Source: Apus apus (lineage: Eukaryota > Chordata > Aves > Apodiformes > Apodidae). From it: a DNA stretch of 64,000 nt. Each line of letters opens with the position of its first letter. Position 1 is the stretch's first letter. The notes under the pieces were generated by a model, which was not told the origin of the DNA, did not search any database, and worked only from the letters and a program-made list of their open reading frames with translations. Below, piece after piece: positions 1 through 35,218 of this stretch. The DNA is taken from the NCBI RefSeq assembly GCF_020740795.1, contig NC_067284.1, positions 99,811,440 to 99,875,439 of the forward strand. The letters run 5' to 3'. A program made the position numbers and the translations under genes.

Positions 1-3000
1 TCCCCCCTCGTCCCATCCTCAAATTGTGTATCTTTCTGAAAGTCCATTTTGTACTTCAGACATGGCTTTTTGTGAACTGAATCAGGAGTTTAATAGGTGG
101 AAATCTTGTGCCTGCACTGTGCAGGAAGTGTAGCCTCAAGCCCACTTTGGCTGTGAATAACCTCACAGTTAAGGAAGTGGCATTGGAAGTGAGAAAATAA
201 CAAAAAAGTAACTTCGCTGCTCTTTATGGTAGTGACTTCTTTTTCCCACTGGTTGGTTGTTAGGTTTTTTCCTGCTGAAAGCAAGGAGTATCCAGTGGGT
301 GTGCCATGGCTACATGTGGTTTGTGAACAGGCAAAGCCCAGCTCCTTTTCAGGGACTACTTTATGAAGGGGGCAGTGGGGCTAGGAGTGGAGGTGCTGAA
401 TCATGGTTTCCTCTGGAAGGAAGTGGGATGATGGGAGCAGCTGAGCAATAAATGGGCTTTTTGGACAGCATTGCTACTGCCTCCTTGTCAGCTGTTTCTG
501 GAGGTCCTCTCTTGTTGCTTTCATGTATTTATTCCCAGGAACATTTTAGTATGTGAGTCTGTAAGGCTGGTTGTCTCTTAAAGTCTACCCCATCTCCACT
601 CCCATTTTCCTAGAGGATTTATTCCAAGGAGAAAACATATTAAAATTGTACAGTAGAAAAGAGGGCCTTCCTTCAGGAGTGCAAGTGCCCAGGACCACAA
701 TGCTAAGGTAATCATTTACCAAGAAGAAAGCTTAGAAATGAAGTATCATGGGCATTGCAGCTACTTCAATGTCTGCTAATGTGCACACTTGCCCTATGGT
801 AAATAGAGCACAGTGAATGCAGTTCTGTGGTTGCTGTAGAGTAGGCTTTTAACCTTCACATTTCTTGCTGAAGGAAAAAGTTAATTTTTAGGGTGACTCT
901 CTATAATAACTTTTTTTAATGCCTCTCTTCAGAGGCTCTTGTCCAAAGAGCTTGAGTTTAATGTAATTTCTGAGTATGCCTAAGGCCTGGCCTGCATGCA
1001 GGTGAGCAAGGCAGCTCTAAAACTGGAGATGTATGCTCATTCCAGTAAGCTGTTCAGCTGTGTCACCGTGACTTTTCTTGTGTATCTTGCCATTCCTCTG
1101 TGCTGTCTCTTCTAGCCCCTCTTCAAAAATGTAACACTTCTCATTGCAACTTTGGCTGTCCTGGACTTTTTCCTTTGTCTGATCACAGGCTTACTTTCTC
1201 TACTCACTGCTTCAGCATGGCTTCTGTTTCCAAGTAGTTTTCAAGATGTATTTCTTACAGTTGGAGGTCCTCATTTTTTATGGCAGTTACCTAGATCTTT
1301 TTAGGTACTCTACTTAGTTTTAGCTTCTGAACATCAGGGGTTTCTTGGCTTTTGTCCCTCGAATAGAAAGGATCTATTCATGCATCAGGAGCATCCATTA
1401 GTATGAGGAAGGAGTCTGCCAGGAACAACTTAGTTGGCCAAGAGGTTAGAGAATGATTTATGGCCAGGATGGAGAGATGACTCTGTGACTAATTGGATTC
1501 TCTGGAAAATAGCTATTTTAGTTTTTTCTATTTGATTCATTATTAATTTGGTAAAGATACTGACATTCCACCTCCTGAGGATTTTTCTTTCATTATAGAA
1601 TTTTTTCTCATTCAGCTGTATCTTTAAAAACATAGACTTCTCTTGTACCTCCTTGCCCCATAATGATTTGCCCCTAACAGAAGGCTCTTAATTATTTAGT
1701 AATGTGTTCCCTCTCTCTGTTCCCCAAATAGCCTTTTTTCTGGTGGTTGTTGTTTTGTTGTGTTTTTTCCCCTAGAACAGTAGGAATGAGCAAGTCAGTA
1801 ATAGTCTACAGAAGGGGAAATCAGCTGCTCTAAGGAGTTGATTATTTTTAATTTCTTTAAATTTTAATCTCAGTGTACTTGTCTGATGTTACCTTGAGGA
1901 CCAAACAGATGCAATGTTTCTTTTGCAGGTGGTTTAGTTTCTTAGCTAGGTGTGGTGTGGCATTTGTTTTTGTGTGTTGGTATTTGAGATTGCTCATGTA
2001 CTTGGATGTTAGGTGTGCTGTATCAAGTTATATTGACTAAATAACAGCTTCTTGCAAGGACTCCCCATCTTTTTTGTGCTAACTAAAGAGACATCAGGGG
2101 ATTATCAGTCTCAGTTACAGAAAACTAAAGGTGTGAGAACATGTATTTTAACCACTTACGAAATACTTGCTGGCTTAATTAGGGTTCATTCAACCAGAGC
2201 TAAGCCACATTAATGGCTTCTCATAAGGAATTTGGCATCTGCCAAGATCCACAAAACTGTGGACTGGAGCTGAGATTACACTGAGATTGTTTGCTGTTTT
2301 TTTGCTTGCCACTTAAGTGCCCACAGTGTGTGTGTTTGAAAGCAGACTTGCTGATGCTTTTTGAGAGGTGATGTCTATATATACATTCCTAACCCATCTC
2401 TTACCTTCTTCTCCAGTGCCTTGGAAAGAAACATGGACCCTTCAGCAGAAAGGGGCTGAGTAGGAATATCATATCCCATCCCTTTTATATTCTGTGGGTG
2501 AAACATCTAGGGGCATGAGCTTACCCCAAGAGCTTTCTTGGACACCTCAGAAGTAAAATGTTCTGATTTGAATAATGCTTCCATATAGGTACATTGAAAT
2601 GAGACATCTGAGAGGGCAATGAAAGTAATCCCTTTTCCCATGCTGTACAGTGTCTAGTGTATATCAGCAACTGTCTGCGAGCTTGGCAATGATCTCTCTT
2701 GACAGTCATTCTTCAGTAGTGTATCCAGTGTTAATATTACTGCCTCCCCCTTGTTTTGCAGCAGATTCTAAGGTTTCTTTGCCACTCGCTCACATGAGAA
2801 GAGGAAAACTTGACTCAGCCTTTTGGCAAGCATCCAACTTCTGGGCTTTCATTTGCCAATGATCAGCACAGCATCTATTGTAGAAGTATATGCAAATTAA
2901 TATTATGCAAACTGATAATTTCTAGGTGCTCTAAGTTATGTTAGGAGCAGATATGCTTTCCCATGTGGATGGGCCCCAGCGTATGTGTTTTCCTTGAGCA

Positions 3001-5107
3001 AAGATGATAAACTCTGGTATGTTTGGTTTTTTTTGTCTTTACATAAACTTATGTCAGGTGAACATCATAGGAAGAGCAGTCTGGTATAAGCTACCAGCAA
3101 CTTTGTAATTGTTGAGAGTAGTATTGTGTATCTGCTGTCCAAGAATTACATAGCCCTCAACAATATTGTTCCCTGAGGGAGTAGTGTTTTTGCATCAGTT
3201 TAATCCTTAAAAAAAAAAAATAATAATCCCCCAAACTATCAATACAGAAGCTCTCTACATACTCTCTCTCACTCCACCAATTTCTAGAGACCCACTGACT
3301 TGTAAATCTTCTGATGCCATTTCCCCACATCTTGGAGGCTTGGTCTTGATTTCCTAAAGAACAGGTGTTACATGGTATCAACAGCATTTTCAAGTCTTAA
3401 AGGTATGATATTGTCTGTAAAATCTGACTTACAGATGACTTCATTTTAGCAAAAACAGAAGCAAGAGCTCTCATTCATGAGAAAGCTCTCATTTCATGTC
3501 AAAGTTGAATGGAGAGGAGAGAATTTTTAGTGAAGAAAAATGGAGTGTGCAGTAGCTGTACCTTTTTTTGTGTGTGTTTTGTGTAAGAAATAAACATATT
3601 CCTCATTTCTACAGTGAATAATTTGGCTTTTAGTGGGAGTTTCATTAAACAGTGGAGCCAGGCTTTTTTCAGTGACATCCAGTGATAGGACAAGGGGCAA
3701 TCGGTGCAAACTGGAACATAGGAGGTTCCATGTAGACATCAGAAAAAACTTATCTAGTGTGAGAGTGACAGAGCACTGGGACAGGCTGCCCAGAGAGGTT
3801 GTGGAGTCTCCTTCACTGGAGACATTCAAAACCCGCCTGGACACGTTCCTGTGTGATGTGCTCTAGATGATCCTGCTCTGGCAGGGGGGTTGGACTAGAT
3901 GATCTTTCGAGGTCCCTTCCAACCCCTGAGATTCTGTGATCCTCTGATTTTCAGTACTGGCAAATGTTATAACGTTCATGTAAATGTTACAATCTAATAG
4001 CAATTGATTTATATTAGGCACCCCTTCTTTGATGTGCTTCATCTTGGCAAAGATAATGCACTAGCTTAAGTATGTGTTGAGGCTTTCTTTTACAAAACAG
4101 TTTTTCGCTCTGTTGAACAAGACAATCTTTGTAGGCTTTGTTTGCTTTCCTTCCCCTTCTCCTTCTTCCTCCTACACTTTGAAGTGTGTGGGTTTTGATT
4201 TGTGTGGGGCTTTTTTTTTCTGCCAGTTAGTCTCTGCACTAAGTGTCTGGAGTAGACTGCACTTAACTAGTCGATGCTTTTTCACAGCATAGCTGTGAAA
4301 GGAGCTCAAGGAACTGAGCGGGTTGCTAGGCTACTAATCCAATTTACTGACAGATGAACTTGACAAATTTATGCAGTAGTTAAAGATGTGTCTGCTCTAC
4401 CCTCTCACTGAGGCTTCCATTCCTGCAGCAGCATCAACAGAAGGGTGTGTGCAATTACCTTCACCAGAAGCTTATTCTGGGTGACTAGGTTTACAGGGAA
4501 ATGCCAGACTTTTCCCTGGCAAATGTTTGTTTCCTTCCCTTGTCTTGGCTGTGAGTGAGGTAAGCTCTGACAGGGAACAGGTTGTTGGCCCTGACTCACT
4601 AATTGTCATGCCAACAGTGATGGTGTGGGTGGGCAACTTGCTTTTAGTAGTGCCACTGAATTTGATAAAATAAGCATTTAAAAAAACTTAATCCTTGACT
4701 TTTGAGTTTCTGATTAAAATATGCTAATTAGTTCATGGCTTTATGTAATTAATAGTTCACATGCACCATACTTACAGTGCTGGTGTGAAATAATTACCAT
4801 GGGTAAGAGTGCTGCCAAACACTGTTGGAACAAACAGCTTAATTTCCCTGAGGAGATGCAATACTCTTATTAGTATGTATTGGTGTCACATTGCTGGAAA
4901 GCTGATCAGTTCTTCCAGGTGTTTCCTGCATGTAAGAGCTGTGTAGCTGGAATCTTGGGATTTGGCAGCTGCTCCCAAATCAAAGAAGTGCTAAATGGAG
5001 ACTTGTAGCCTACCAGTAGGAGATCAAAGATTTCAAGAAGAAAGTACATGATCATTGCTCATTTCTTCAGCAATTTCTTCTTTACTTTTATTTTTATATA
5101 AACATAG
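1..5107 (+). other. SNX9: SNX9 intron (5' end outside window)
   Basis: AT-rich intronic sequence with no exon-like block that I recognise. The preceding SNX9 exon is not in the window. It contains one CR1 3' fragment at ~3650-3947 and a T/G tract near 1741-1770. The short open frames here have no family resemblance. Confidence 0.7.
3650..3947 (+). mobile_element. CR1 LINE 3' end fragment
   Basis: A 5'-truncated CR1 retrotransposon in the + orientation. It carries the end of the reverse-transcriptase ORF remnant (residues such as [16 protein letters not shown] and [16 protein letters not shown]), then the typical avian CR1 tail with GGTTGGACTAGATGATC and TCCAACCCC, and ends in short ATTCTGTGAT-like repeats. 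This is the standard bird repeat. The residual open frame is decayed and is not a gene. Confidence 0.93.
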
Positions 5108-26569
<21,462 letters not shown>

Positions 26570-28513
26570 AGACTAAGGAGCACTCAACATTAAAGAACAA
26601 CTCCAAAGTGCTTTTCTGATTTGGGGGCAATGCCAATAAAAACTTGCTAGCCTTTGCCAGCCAAAAATAAACCCACCAAAAAAAACCCCACAACACCAAC
26701 AAAAATCAGTTCTAGAAAAAAATTATTTAAAATCTTACTTTATCAGCCTAAATCATAAGGTTTTCTTACCTTGAATGTTCTCCCATTCATAAAGCCAGAT
26801 AGATAATGCTGTCAGTTTAGGGATCTAAATTATCAAACTGATACATGGCCATGGACTTCATGCAGAGTTGGGTCAATCAGATGTTCTTCCAAAAACTCTT
26901 AATCAACATCAGAGTTACAAATGTGTAACTTTTTTTTTATGTGGGAAAGCAGGCAAGCTTGAGAAAATTACCGTAATACTGTTATATTCAGCTCTAGTGA
27001 TTCAGTAGCCAGGAGGAATTATATTCGTGTATGTTTCTGGTACATGCTCATTATAATCTCCTGAATGAACACTTTAAGTTTTGCTTCCCAAATCCAGCCA
27101 TGGCATACAGCTCCCAGTATGACTTCTGGTAAATATCATTCACTCTTCCCTTTTTTTCCTTCTGAGTCTTGTACTTGTGGCACAACACCTCAGAGCTTAT
27201 GTCAGGCTCATTCTTTCTCTCTATGCACTGTGTAAAAAGACAAAGTACCAAGAAGGAAAAAGCCATTCAGAAAGGTGTGAAACACAGTTTTCCATATCAG
27301 CACTTTGACCCGTTTTGCCACAGGGTGCTGGTGTTCTTCAGTGCTGTACAGGAACAGCTTCCCTTTTACCTCTCTGAGACTTTTAGGTGTTTCAGCAGAG
27401 GGGACACAGCGACATCTAACCCAGACTAGTAGAAGTCCCCAAATTCCAACTAAGTTCAGGCCTTCATGTAGTAGTATGATATGCTATAGGCTTGGGTTTA
27501 CTTTTCGTTACCTTCTGATCCAAAATAAAAGGTGACAAAAGTACTGAGTAACACCATTAGTTACACAAACTCTTTGATTTGATCATCATCTCTTATCAAG
27601 TGGCCCCGTGTCCTCTTTCATACTACTGAAATATCATTTAAGGCCTGGGCTTTTCAGAGCAAAAAGGCCACAACCAGCCCTGTTCATAACAGGCAGTAGC
27701 TACAGTAATTCATTTAACGCAATAAGCAAGCAGGAAAGCCAAAATGCAGTTTTTAGCTAAAATGTGCCTGGAACATTTACATTTTAGCAAAAAAAAAAAA
27801 AGATGCAAAGGCAGACATTCTAAGTGACGGGTACAGTCTGCTGGTTGAATAGTTGCCTTATTCTGTTATGTATTGGTGTTACTTTTGTGTGCTAGAAGAA
27901 AAAGCTGGGTCTGCCTGACTAACAAGAAACCAAACCAAACAAGAATAAGCTGAAGTCTAGATGCTTTTCGATGTCATAGGTTTTGTTCACATTTTATAAA
28001 CCTTGTCTTTTTCTCCTCCCAGTTTCAGTAGTTTGCTTCCAAAATTCCATATTGCAGTGTTGTTTGATACAGCCATTTAAATATGTACAAATTGTAAAGA
28101 ATGTGTATAAATGTTTTACACCAAATGTAAGATCTGCTTGCATGTAGAAGCAGCTTATATAATAAATTGTTACAATATGTACAGTAAATTCTGAAATCAC
28201 TTTTTCAAGCCAGCATTTTTTTAGCATTTGTATATTCACTTTTTTGGTAATGAAATCTCTTTGTAACAGACTCTTAATTTGGAAAGGGGAAGAGGGGGGG
28301 TCTTTTTACCAATCTTTAAATAGCTCTGTATGCACTGAAGTTGAATATTCTTTACCTTGAATAGATGTTTTTGGAATCTAAGTGTAAGCTGTGCATTCCC
28401 AGTGCAGGGAAGCTACGACAGTAGCAACTGTATCAGAGATGCAACGTTTTGGCAAAAAAACCAAAACACCTGTTTAAAGACTTCCAGTAAAATGAAGTTA
28501 AACTGATAATAAA
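26570..28513 (+). other. SNX9: SNX9 3' UTR with alternative poly(A) signals
   Basis: AATAAA hexamers occur at 26635-26640, 26666-26671, 27524-27529, 28161-28166 and 28508-28513. The first two are within ~100 nt of the stop codon and the last two sit in a very AT-rich stretch typical of long vertebrate 3' UTR ends. Which is used cannot be told from sequence; the right boundary given is the most distal plausible hexamer. No competing open frame of note is present. Confidence 0.45.
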
Positions 28514-29322
28514 TATTTATGTATATCCACAAGACTATTTTATTTTTTTTCTTTGAAATAATCATGTTGCTTTTTAACAGGCTGATGCAGTGTGAGGCAA
28601 ATCCTCAGTAGGGCTTTTCATCAACTTAGACACTGGCCAGCTGAGGACTGAGAAAGTGTCCATGTGTCTTCCATAAAGCAGGAACCACAACTGAATGGTA
28701 TAATAGTGCTAGTGAGTGCAAACCAGCAAAGGCTATGCATATGTTGTAAGCTTTCATTATTCAGGTCAGTCTAGCTCATGGTTGACAGAACCCTCCTGAC
28801 TGCAAATAAGTAGTAGAGCACAGTGCTGCTGTGTATTCCTGGCTCTCTGTCGATGTGGTGTTGACCCAGAATAGGAATTAGATTGTCTTTGGTACTTGTT
28901 TTTTAAGTTGGACATGAATAGTGGCGTAGTCAGGTTGGGTGAGTTGGAAACAGCAGAAAAACTTCACATTGAAGATGCAGTTATGAAACAAAAATAACGA
29001 CTTTAGAGTAAGACCTGGGCAGTACCCCCCTGAATTTTATTTGTCACAGCTGAGTAATTAATCTCTGGAGTATGAGAAAGCCCTAGCTTTTTCTTGGAGG
29101 GTATGATGTAACCAAACAGTTCTGTTATCCTAGTGACTTTGTAAAAGATATCAAATGCCCTACGTACTGGGTTTAATTTTAAATATTGTTTGTTCCATTA
29201 CTGTAAAAATACTAAATTCATCTTTTAACAGTAAAAATAGGTATAAAGTAGCTATACAAAGAGGAATGCTAACTGTATTTCTTGTCTGCAGTTATCAGAC
29301 TGCAGCAACAGACTTCTTTGTT

Positions 29323-29712
29323 CATAGAACTGTTTGGGTTGGAAGGGACCTTTAAGATCATCTAGTTCAAACCCCCCTGCGTGGGCAGGGATGCCTCTCA
29401 CCAGACTAGGCTGCTCAAAGCCTCATCTAACCTGACCTTGAACACTTCCAGGGATGGGGCATCCACAGCTTCCCTGGGCAACCTGTGGCAGTGTCTCACC
29501 ACCTTCAGTGAGGAATTTCTTCCTAATATCTAACCTAAATCTACCCTTTTTTGGTTTTAAACTGTTCCCCTTTGTCCTACATACTTGTAAAAAGTCCCTC
29601 TCCAGCTTTCATTAGGCCCCCTTGAGGTCTCCCCAGAACCTTCTTTTCCCCAGGCTGAACAACCCCAAGTCTCTCAGCCTGTCTTTGTAGGAGAGGTGCT
29701 CCAGCCCTCAGA
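29323..29712 (-). mobile_element. CR1 LINE 3' end fragment, antisense
   Basis: On the + strand it reads as the reverse complement of a CR1 end: GGGTTGGAAGGGACC at 29336-29350, TCAGTGAGGAATTTCTTCC near 29505, and GCTGAACAACCCCAAG near 29655. About 390 bp, lying downstream of SNX9 in opposite orientation. Confidence 0.93.
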
Positions 29713-32700
29713 TTCACGTTGCCTTCTGTTGCAATGAAGTCTCAGTAGATCCAAATCTAAGATGTTACTCTTAACTGATTTCTCTTATCTTCTGGCATGT
29801 CTTTCCCCAAACAAACAAATTAATTGATGAACTGTTATTCCAAGAGACAGTTTTCCTAAAAATATGTAATAGAGTAGAATTTTAAAGATGCAATTAAGTT
29901 GCTAAATCCAAGAGGTTTGTTAGGGGAAAATCCCAGCAGAATAATGACAGTATAAAAATAATAGAAAATATAGAAAGATTGTGGAGACTTAACATTTTTT
30001 TAAAGTATTTAGTGGTTTGATTTCTTTTGAATTGTTAGTTATTTGACCTTAGTTATTAACCTGTCCCTAAAGACACTCCAAGAGCAAGGAATAGGGGACA
30101 AGTGATACATGTGTTTGCACATACATAGGAACATGCAGCGTTTGTGCTAGTTCAGGTTGCTGAGCCAGTCCCTGTGGGCTGACAAGTCTGCCATGAAAGG
30201 TGTTTAACTGAGAAAACCAACCTGTCAAGTGGGTTGGTAACCAGGCTGCGGCTTTGACTGTCTCACAGAACTGATAAAGGGGAGCAAGTGTTTGTCATCA
30301 GCCAGCTCAGAAGAGACTTGGCTGGGGCAGTGGAAGAGCTTGTCTGAAGAGCTTGGAAAGGCACAGAAAGTCTGTGACTGGAGAGGGAAAAAAAACAACA
30401 AACCACAACAACAACAACAAAAGGTAAAGGTTGCCTTTAAGGTTTCTAATTCCTTTTCAGGGCTTCTGGAAAAGATTAACCCAAAGGTGAGAAGCTATAA
30501 GAGAAGGGGCAATGGTTAAGTTCATTTTGTTAGCTGTTGGGTCCCTGCCAGAAATAACTACACTTTGAAGCCCTTACGCACTTTCAACCATAACATATTT
30601 CTTAGGAATAAAGCCTCTCTGCTGGACTACCTAGAAAGGATGAGCTTAATGTGTTAGGATCAGAGAAAGGCTGGCCTGGGTGCTGGTATGGTGGAGTTGG
30701 TGGGTGGTGCAGTCCCATTTACACAAAGGAGGGACCGACAGGCTGTGTCTGTAAACTGGCACGGAGCTCAGGGGAGGAAAAGCATGACACATTATCTAAA
30801 CCAGAGCAGGTCAAGTGCCCTGGGACTGAGACACAGCTGCCCGGGGGTGTCTGGCCAAGGGAGCATCCTGCAGTCTGATGTTTCAGTGTCTCACTGCATT
30901 ACTTCAGGTTCCTTCCTGCCCACAAACAATGTCTGCCTTGAACTAGAAAAGATGGGAGCAGCATAAAAGCAAGCACCAGGTGAGCTCTCCAGTTACTGAT
31001 TTTGGTAAATTAACCTGTTCTGAATGTACCTGGTTTTTCCAATGGGTTTCCCTTGCAGGAAATATTAGTGTTGGGATTAACAGAAAGACAAGTATTTTTA
31101 CTTTTAGCTGTCCAACACCTGTACCAGGATGTGTGTTGTATATATCTCACTGATGGGAAAACGGGGACAAATGAATTGTCACATGCTGAGAAGGTAGGAG
31201 GACTGAGAATGGAACCCAACTGCTAATTCTGATGAAAGAATTTGATTCTGAAATTCAAATCTGAAATCCTGAATCCCTACACAGCTTCATTCTCCTCCCT
31301 TGGGCACCCCCTCACCAGCCCCTTCAGCTGATGCCTAACCCCAGAGCTCCTGCCTGTTTGCAAGGGTAAAATTTCTAGTACATGCAAGAAGTGCCTATTA
31401 AATTGCTTGTCATAACATCCACCCACATCTGCCTGCAGTGACTAATTAATTTGGTCACTCTCAGGAAACTCGAAAATAGTGGGAAAGCAGACTGGAGTTT
31501 ACAGAATGGGGACTGTGAAGAGTGCTTTCTCATCCTTTCAGTATCAAAGGAGGATAAAGGGAATGAAAAAAACCCCAAAAACTACTGATAAATTGAGAGG
31601 CAAGCTTTTTATTGTGACTATTTGTGGTAGAATGTCTGAAGAAAATCAGTCTGTTAAAATAATTGACAGTTGTGGATTAAATTGGATGCTAAACACAATG
31701 GTATTTCTAATGCAGAAGTTAAATATTTATTAGGCTTCTTTCAGATCATTCAGATCAAGATGGTTAGGTTAGTTAGGGTACTAGCTGTTGTACTCTGTGG
31801 CCCTTGGTATACAAAAGTGGTAGTGGTCTCTAGGACTATGAATTATCTGTGAACAATAATAAGCAAGTATTATTGCTGTTTCAAACAGAGCTCAACAAAA
31901 CACAAAGTCTTTGTAGAGTTTGTAAATCTAGACAGAAGTTAATCTCTTAATCCTATTAGATTAAAATCTTAAAGGCATCCCTTTATTATGCCTGCTTCCT
32001 TGCTTTATGTTTTGGGGGAATAGTATGTCCCTGCTCCCATGTGATTTGCTCATCTAGACATTTCACTCCTAACATAAACTGCGCTGCATTAATTTTGTTG
32101 GCATCTCTGAGAGTGTGCATCTCCTGTTAGGGCAAGAGAGTGTCATGTTAGTATGTTCTTGGCATTCTGTAAGTCTGGAGGGCTTTGGCTAAGATGGGAT
32201 TCCCTTACAAAACTTCCAGCAGTCACAACTGTACTAGGGATCTGAAATAGCAGCTAGTATTAAAGTCTCTTAAAACGTTTATGTAAAAAAATATTTTTTT
32301 AACCTGCTGCTATAGTGTCCAATGTGCTGAAAACACAAACCTTCAGAAGCCTGAAAAGGAGAGCACCACTGTTTAGCCAATGTTCATCTATTTATTTTAT
32401 TATTTTAAATAAAATTCTTCCTAAACCAGGCACAGGATCTTGTCAGGTTTGGTGCATCCAATAATACAAAGTTTCACCAAGTTCAACTGTTGCCAAAGGT
32501 GGGGTTACATGCCTCAGAAGTGAGGTCCATACAGGATTGAGGGACAGTTTTTAAATTTTTTACTAGTTCCTGACTAGTTGCCTCATAGTTTTAAGGCAAT
32601 AGTTTAAAATTTAACAGCTGGAAGAGAAGTGAAAAGATAAACACAGCATGTGGTGCAATACAGTAGCAAAATATACAACAGGCTGCTTGCTGTTAGGATG

Positions 32701-35203
32701 GAGTTGCTGAGCCTGAGGCTGCCCCAGAAGTCTCCCCTCTGCACTCACCAGAGTTGCTTGGGAGTCATTCTGTCTGCAAAGTTGAGAAGAAAGGAAACTC
32801 TTAATTTGTCTTCCCTGTTTAAGTAGTGATCCTTTTCTGGCAGATTCCAAATTGCACCTACCAATCTTACAGTGAGGACTATTTTTTTTTTTTTTCCCCA
32901 CAAGACAGAACTTTGGGAAGGAGGTAGGTACAAAACATTTCTTCCCTAGTATGAACATTTTTATGCTTATTTGGCAATAGATAAACTTCACTGGGTTAAG
33001 AACTAGTCCTGTCTATCTCCTGTTTATAAACAGTCTTAGTGCTTGCAGAAAGGAAACAACAACAAAACAACCAAACAAAACCAAAAACCACAGTAAAAGT
33101 GTTTATGAAAGTCTTCCAGAATCTAAACCAAATTTGCCATCAGTAAGACGAGGTTGCTATCCCAAGACTGCTATACTGTTAAGTAAGTCTGCAGGATGGC
33201 TGCAGGAGTTGGGATCTATTCAAATGTGGTGTAAAACCAGCATGTGAAAAGGGCAACTTGCAGGGACTGCACTGGTTTTGGAGCGGATTGAGGGTCTGCT
33301 CCTAGAACAAGAGGAGAGTTCAGAAAAGCTGTGGCTGTAGGTGCTGCCTGGCACAGCTCCCTCTGAGTCAGCTGCTAGGTCAATATTGTCATTATCTAGT
33401 GTTAGTATGTAATACAAATTATTAGTGACCTTAGGTAATTTTTAATAGTAAAATAAAGCAGCCTCTCCTGAAGGGGATTGTGGGCCACAGGGAAAAAAAA
33501 AACAAAACCCACCAAACCAACAAGTAAAGATTGCCTTGGGTGGGTGCAAGGAGCTTGTGCAGCTGCGCAGCCAGCGCTGCAGAGCTGTGCATGGTCGCTG
33601 GGCTGTTTCTCACTGCTCTAGAGCCAGAGAGCGATGGTCAGCTCAGGTGCACTGCTGAACCCTGGCTGACCCCAGGTTGTTTGTGTGGCACACAGGTCTG
33701 GTGATAAAACTCTTCTACAGCATGGAGAAAGACAAGGTAGATGTGCACCATCACTGCCCACTTCTCCCTCAATCCCAGGATGCGGTAACACCTTGGCTGG
33801 CCCTGTGTGACACCAGCTAAGAACTTACAAATCATACTGGTTCTGCTCTGTGCCTTGCCAAAGAGGCTGTGCTAGAGAGCTGATGGTCCTGAAGGCGGAG
33901 AGAGGGTGTGTGTGAGACTGGCTTCTGTCACAGTGAGTAAACAGCCCTAGAGTTTTCTCCTGTGGGAATCCAGCCACCTCTAAATTAAACTCAATAGCCA
34001 GCACTAGGCAATAGTTCAAGTGCAGATTATCATTAAAATATATTCATCTAATAACTCCAGTCAACATGCATATATCTGTCTCTTAAGGCAGCAGGTTGTT
34101 TAAATGTAGTAATTTTTTAGGGTTTCTCTGCAGCATGTTGTACCCTGGCCCATCTTGGACTTTGGTTCCTTTAGCAGGGCAACCTTCCAAGCAGCAGCTT
34201 CTAAGATTAAACTGAGTTTAGTTACTCTGTCTTCCAGGAGGCACTTTTAAACTCACAGAGCCTCTCTCCTTTTATTCAGGCATGATATGAACTCTGTGCA
34301 TAAGTGTTTCCATGTGGAAAATATGTGCACCAGTTCTGGCCCTTCCATGTAATTTGCAGTAAATCTCCAGGACCAGATGAAGTCTATTTCAAATTTCTGG
34401 AAGGAGTAAAGAAAGAATTCAGCTGAACTCTGACCAAAAATGCAGGGAATATTACTCAAGATAGCTACTCTGTAAGAAGAGCACAGGAAAGTTGTCATTG
34501 CACCCATCTCCCAGGGAGCAATTGCTGGGATAACCAAGCAGTAGCCCTCCTTGTGCATCAGGTCATCAGCAGAGCAGTTGGGCAAAAAGAACTAGAGAAT
34601 GAAGCGAAGAGAAGGGAGGGGTGAGGAAAAAAGAGGAAGAAGGGTAATGGCAGTGTAAGGAACAGAAAATAAAGTTGGTGATGAAGGCAGCAAGAAAGGC
34701 AATCCAAAGAGCTAACGATGTAGAGATAGTGGCAACAGCAGCCAACAGACATTGCACAAGGTAAACAATAGTGGACTGGGTGCCTGACAGAAGTAGGGCT
34801 GTTACTTTTGGCTTGTGCTTCGAATGGAGGGGAAGACTTGAACATGGGGATCACACTCCAGTGGCTCCTTCAAAGCCCCTTCAAAGTTTGTTTTACATGG
34901 CACTGTAATTCTCACATGAGAGGAGCTGGCTTCCCCCCAAATCCACAGCTTTGCTGAGCTTTTCCAGCCACACCCACCAGCAGCCTTTCCACCCCACACT
35001 CCTGCTTTACCAAGCTGCTGAGGTGATTTTGGTCTCTGTAGCTTACTCCTTCCCATGCACACCAGCCTGCCCAGGTCACTGGTATCACTAAGGCACCTGT
35101 AATGGTGGCTGGTACTAAAAGCAAGAAAATGTCGTAAGACTAGAATGCAGACTACAGAGAAAGACAGTTTCTCACTCCCTTTCCACCCAGATAATTTTTG
35201 AGC

Positions 35204-35218
35204 CCCCCCCCCCCCCCA
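35204..35218. repeat. Poly-C run
   Basis: An uninterrupted run of about 15 C in otherwise AT-rich DNA. Such runs are prone to assembly and sequencing error in length. Confidence 0.85.

Noticed and set aside
3633..3866. 77-codon open frame resembling a reverse transcriptase C terminus
   Set aside because: It is the tail of a truncated CR1 element, not a host gene.
32611..32991. 126-codon - strand open frame
   Set aside because: Contains a lysine run from a homopolymer and resembles no known protein.
34253..34585. 110-codon - strand open frame
   Set aside because: No family resemblance and no supporting signals; length is within chance for AT-rich DNA of this size.
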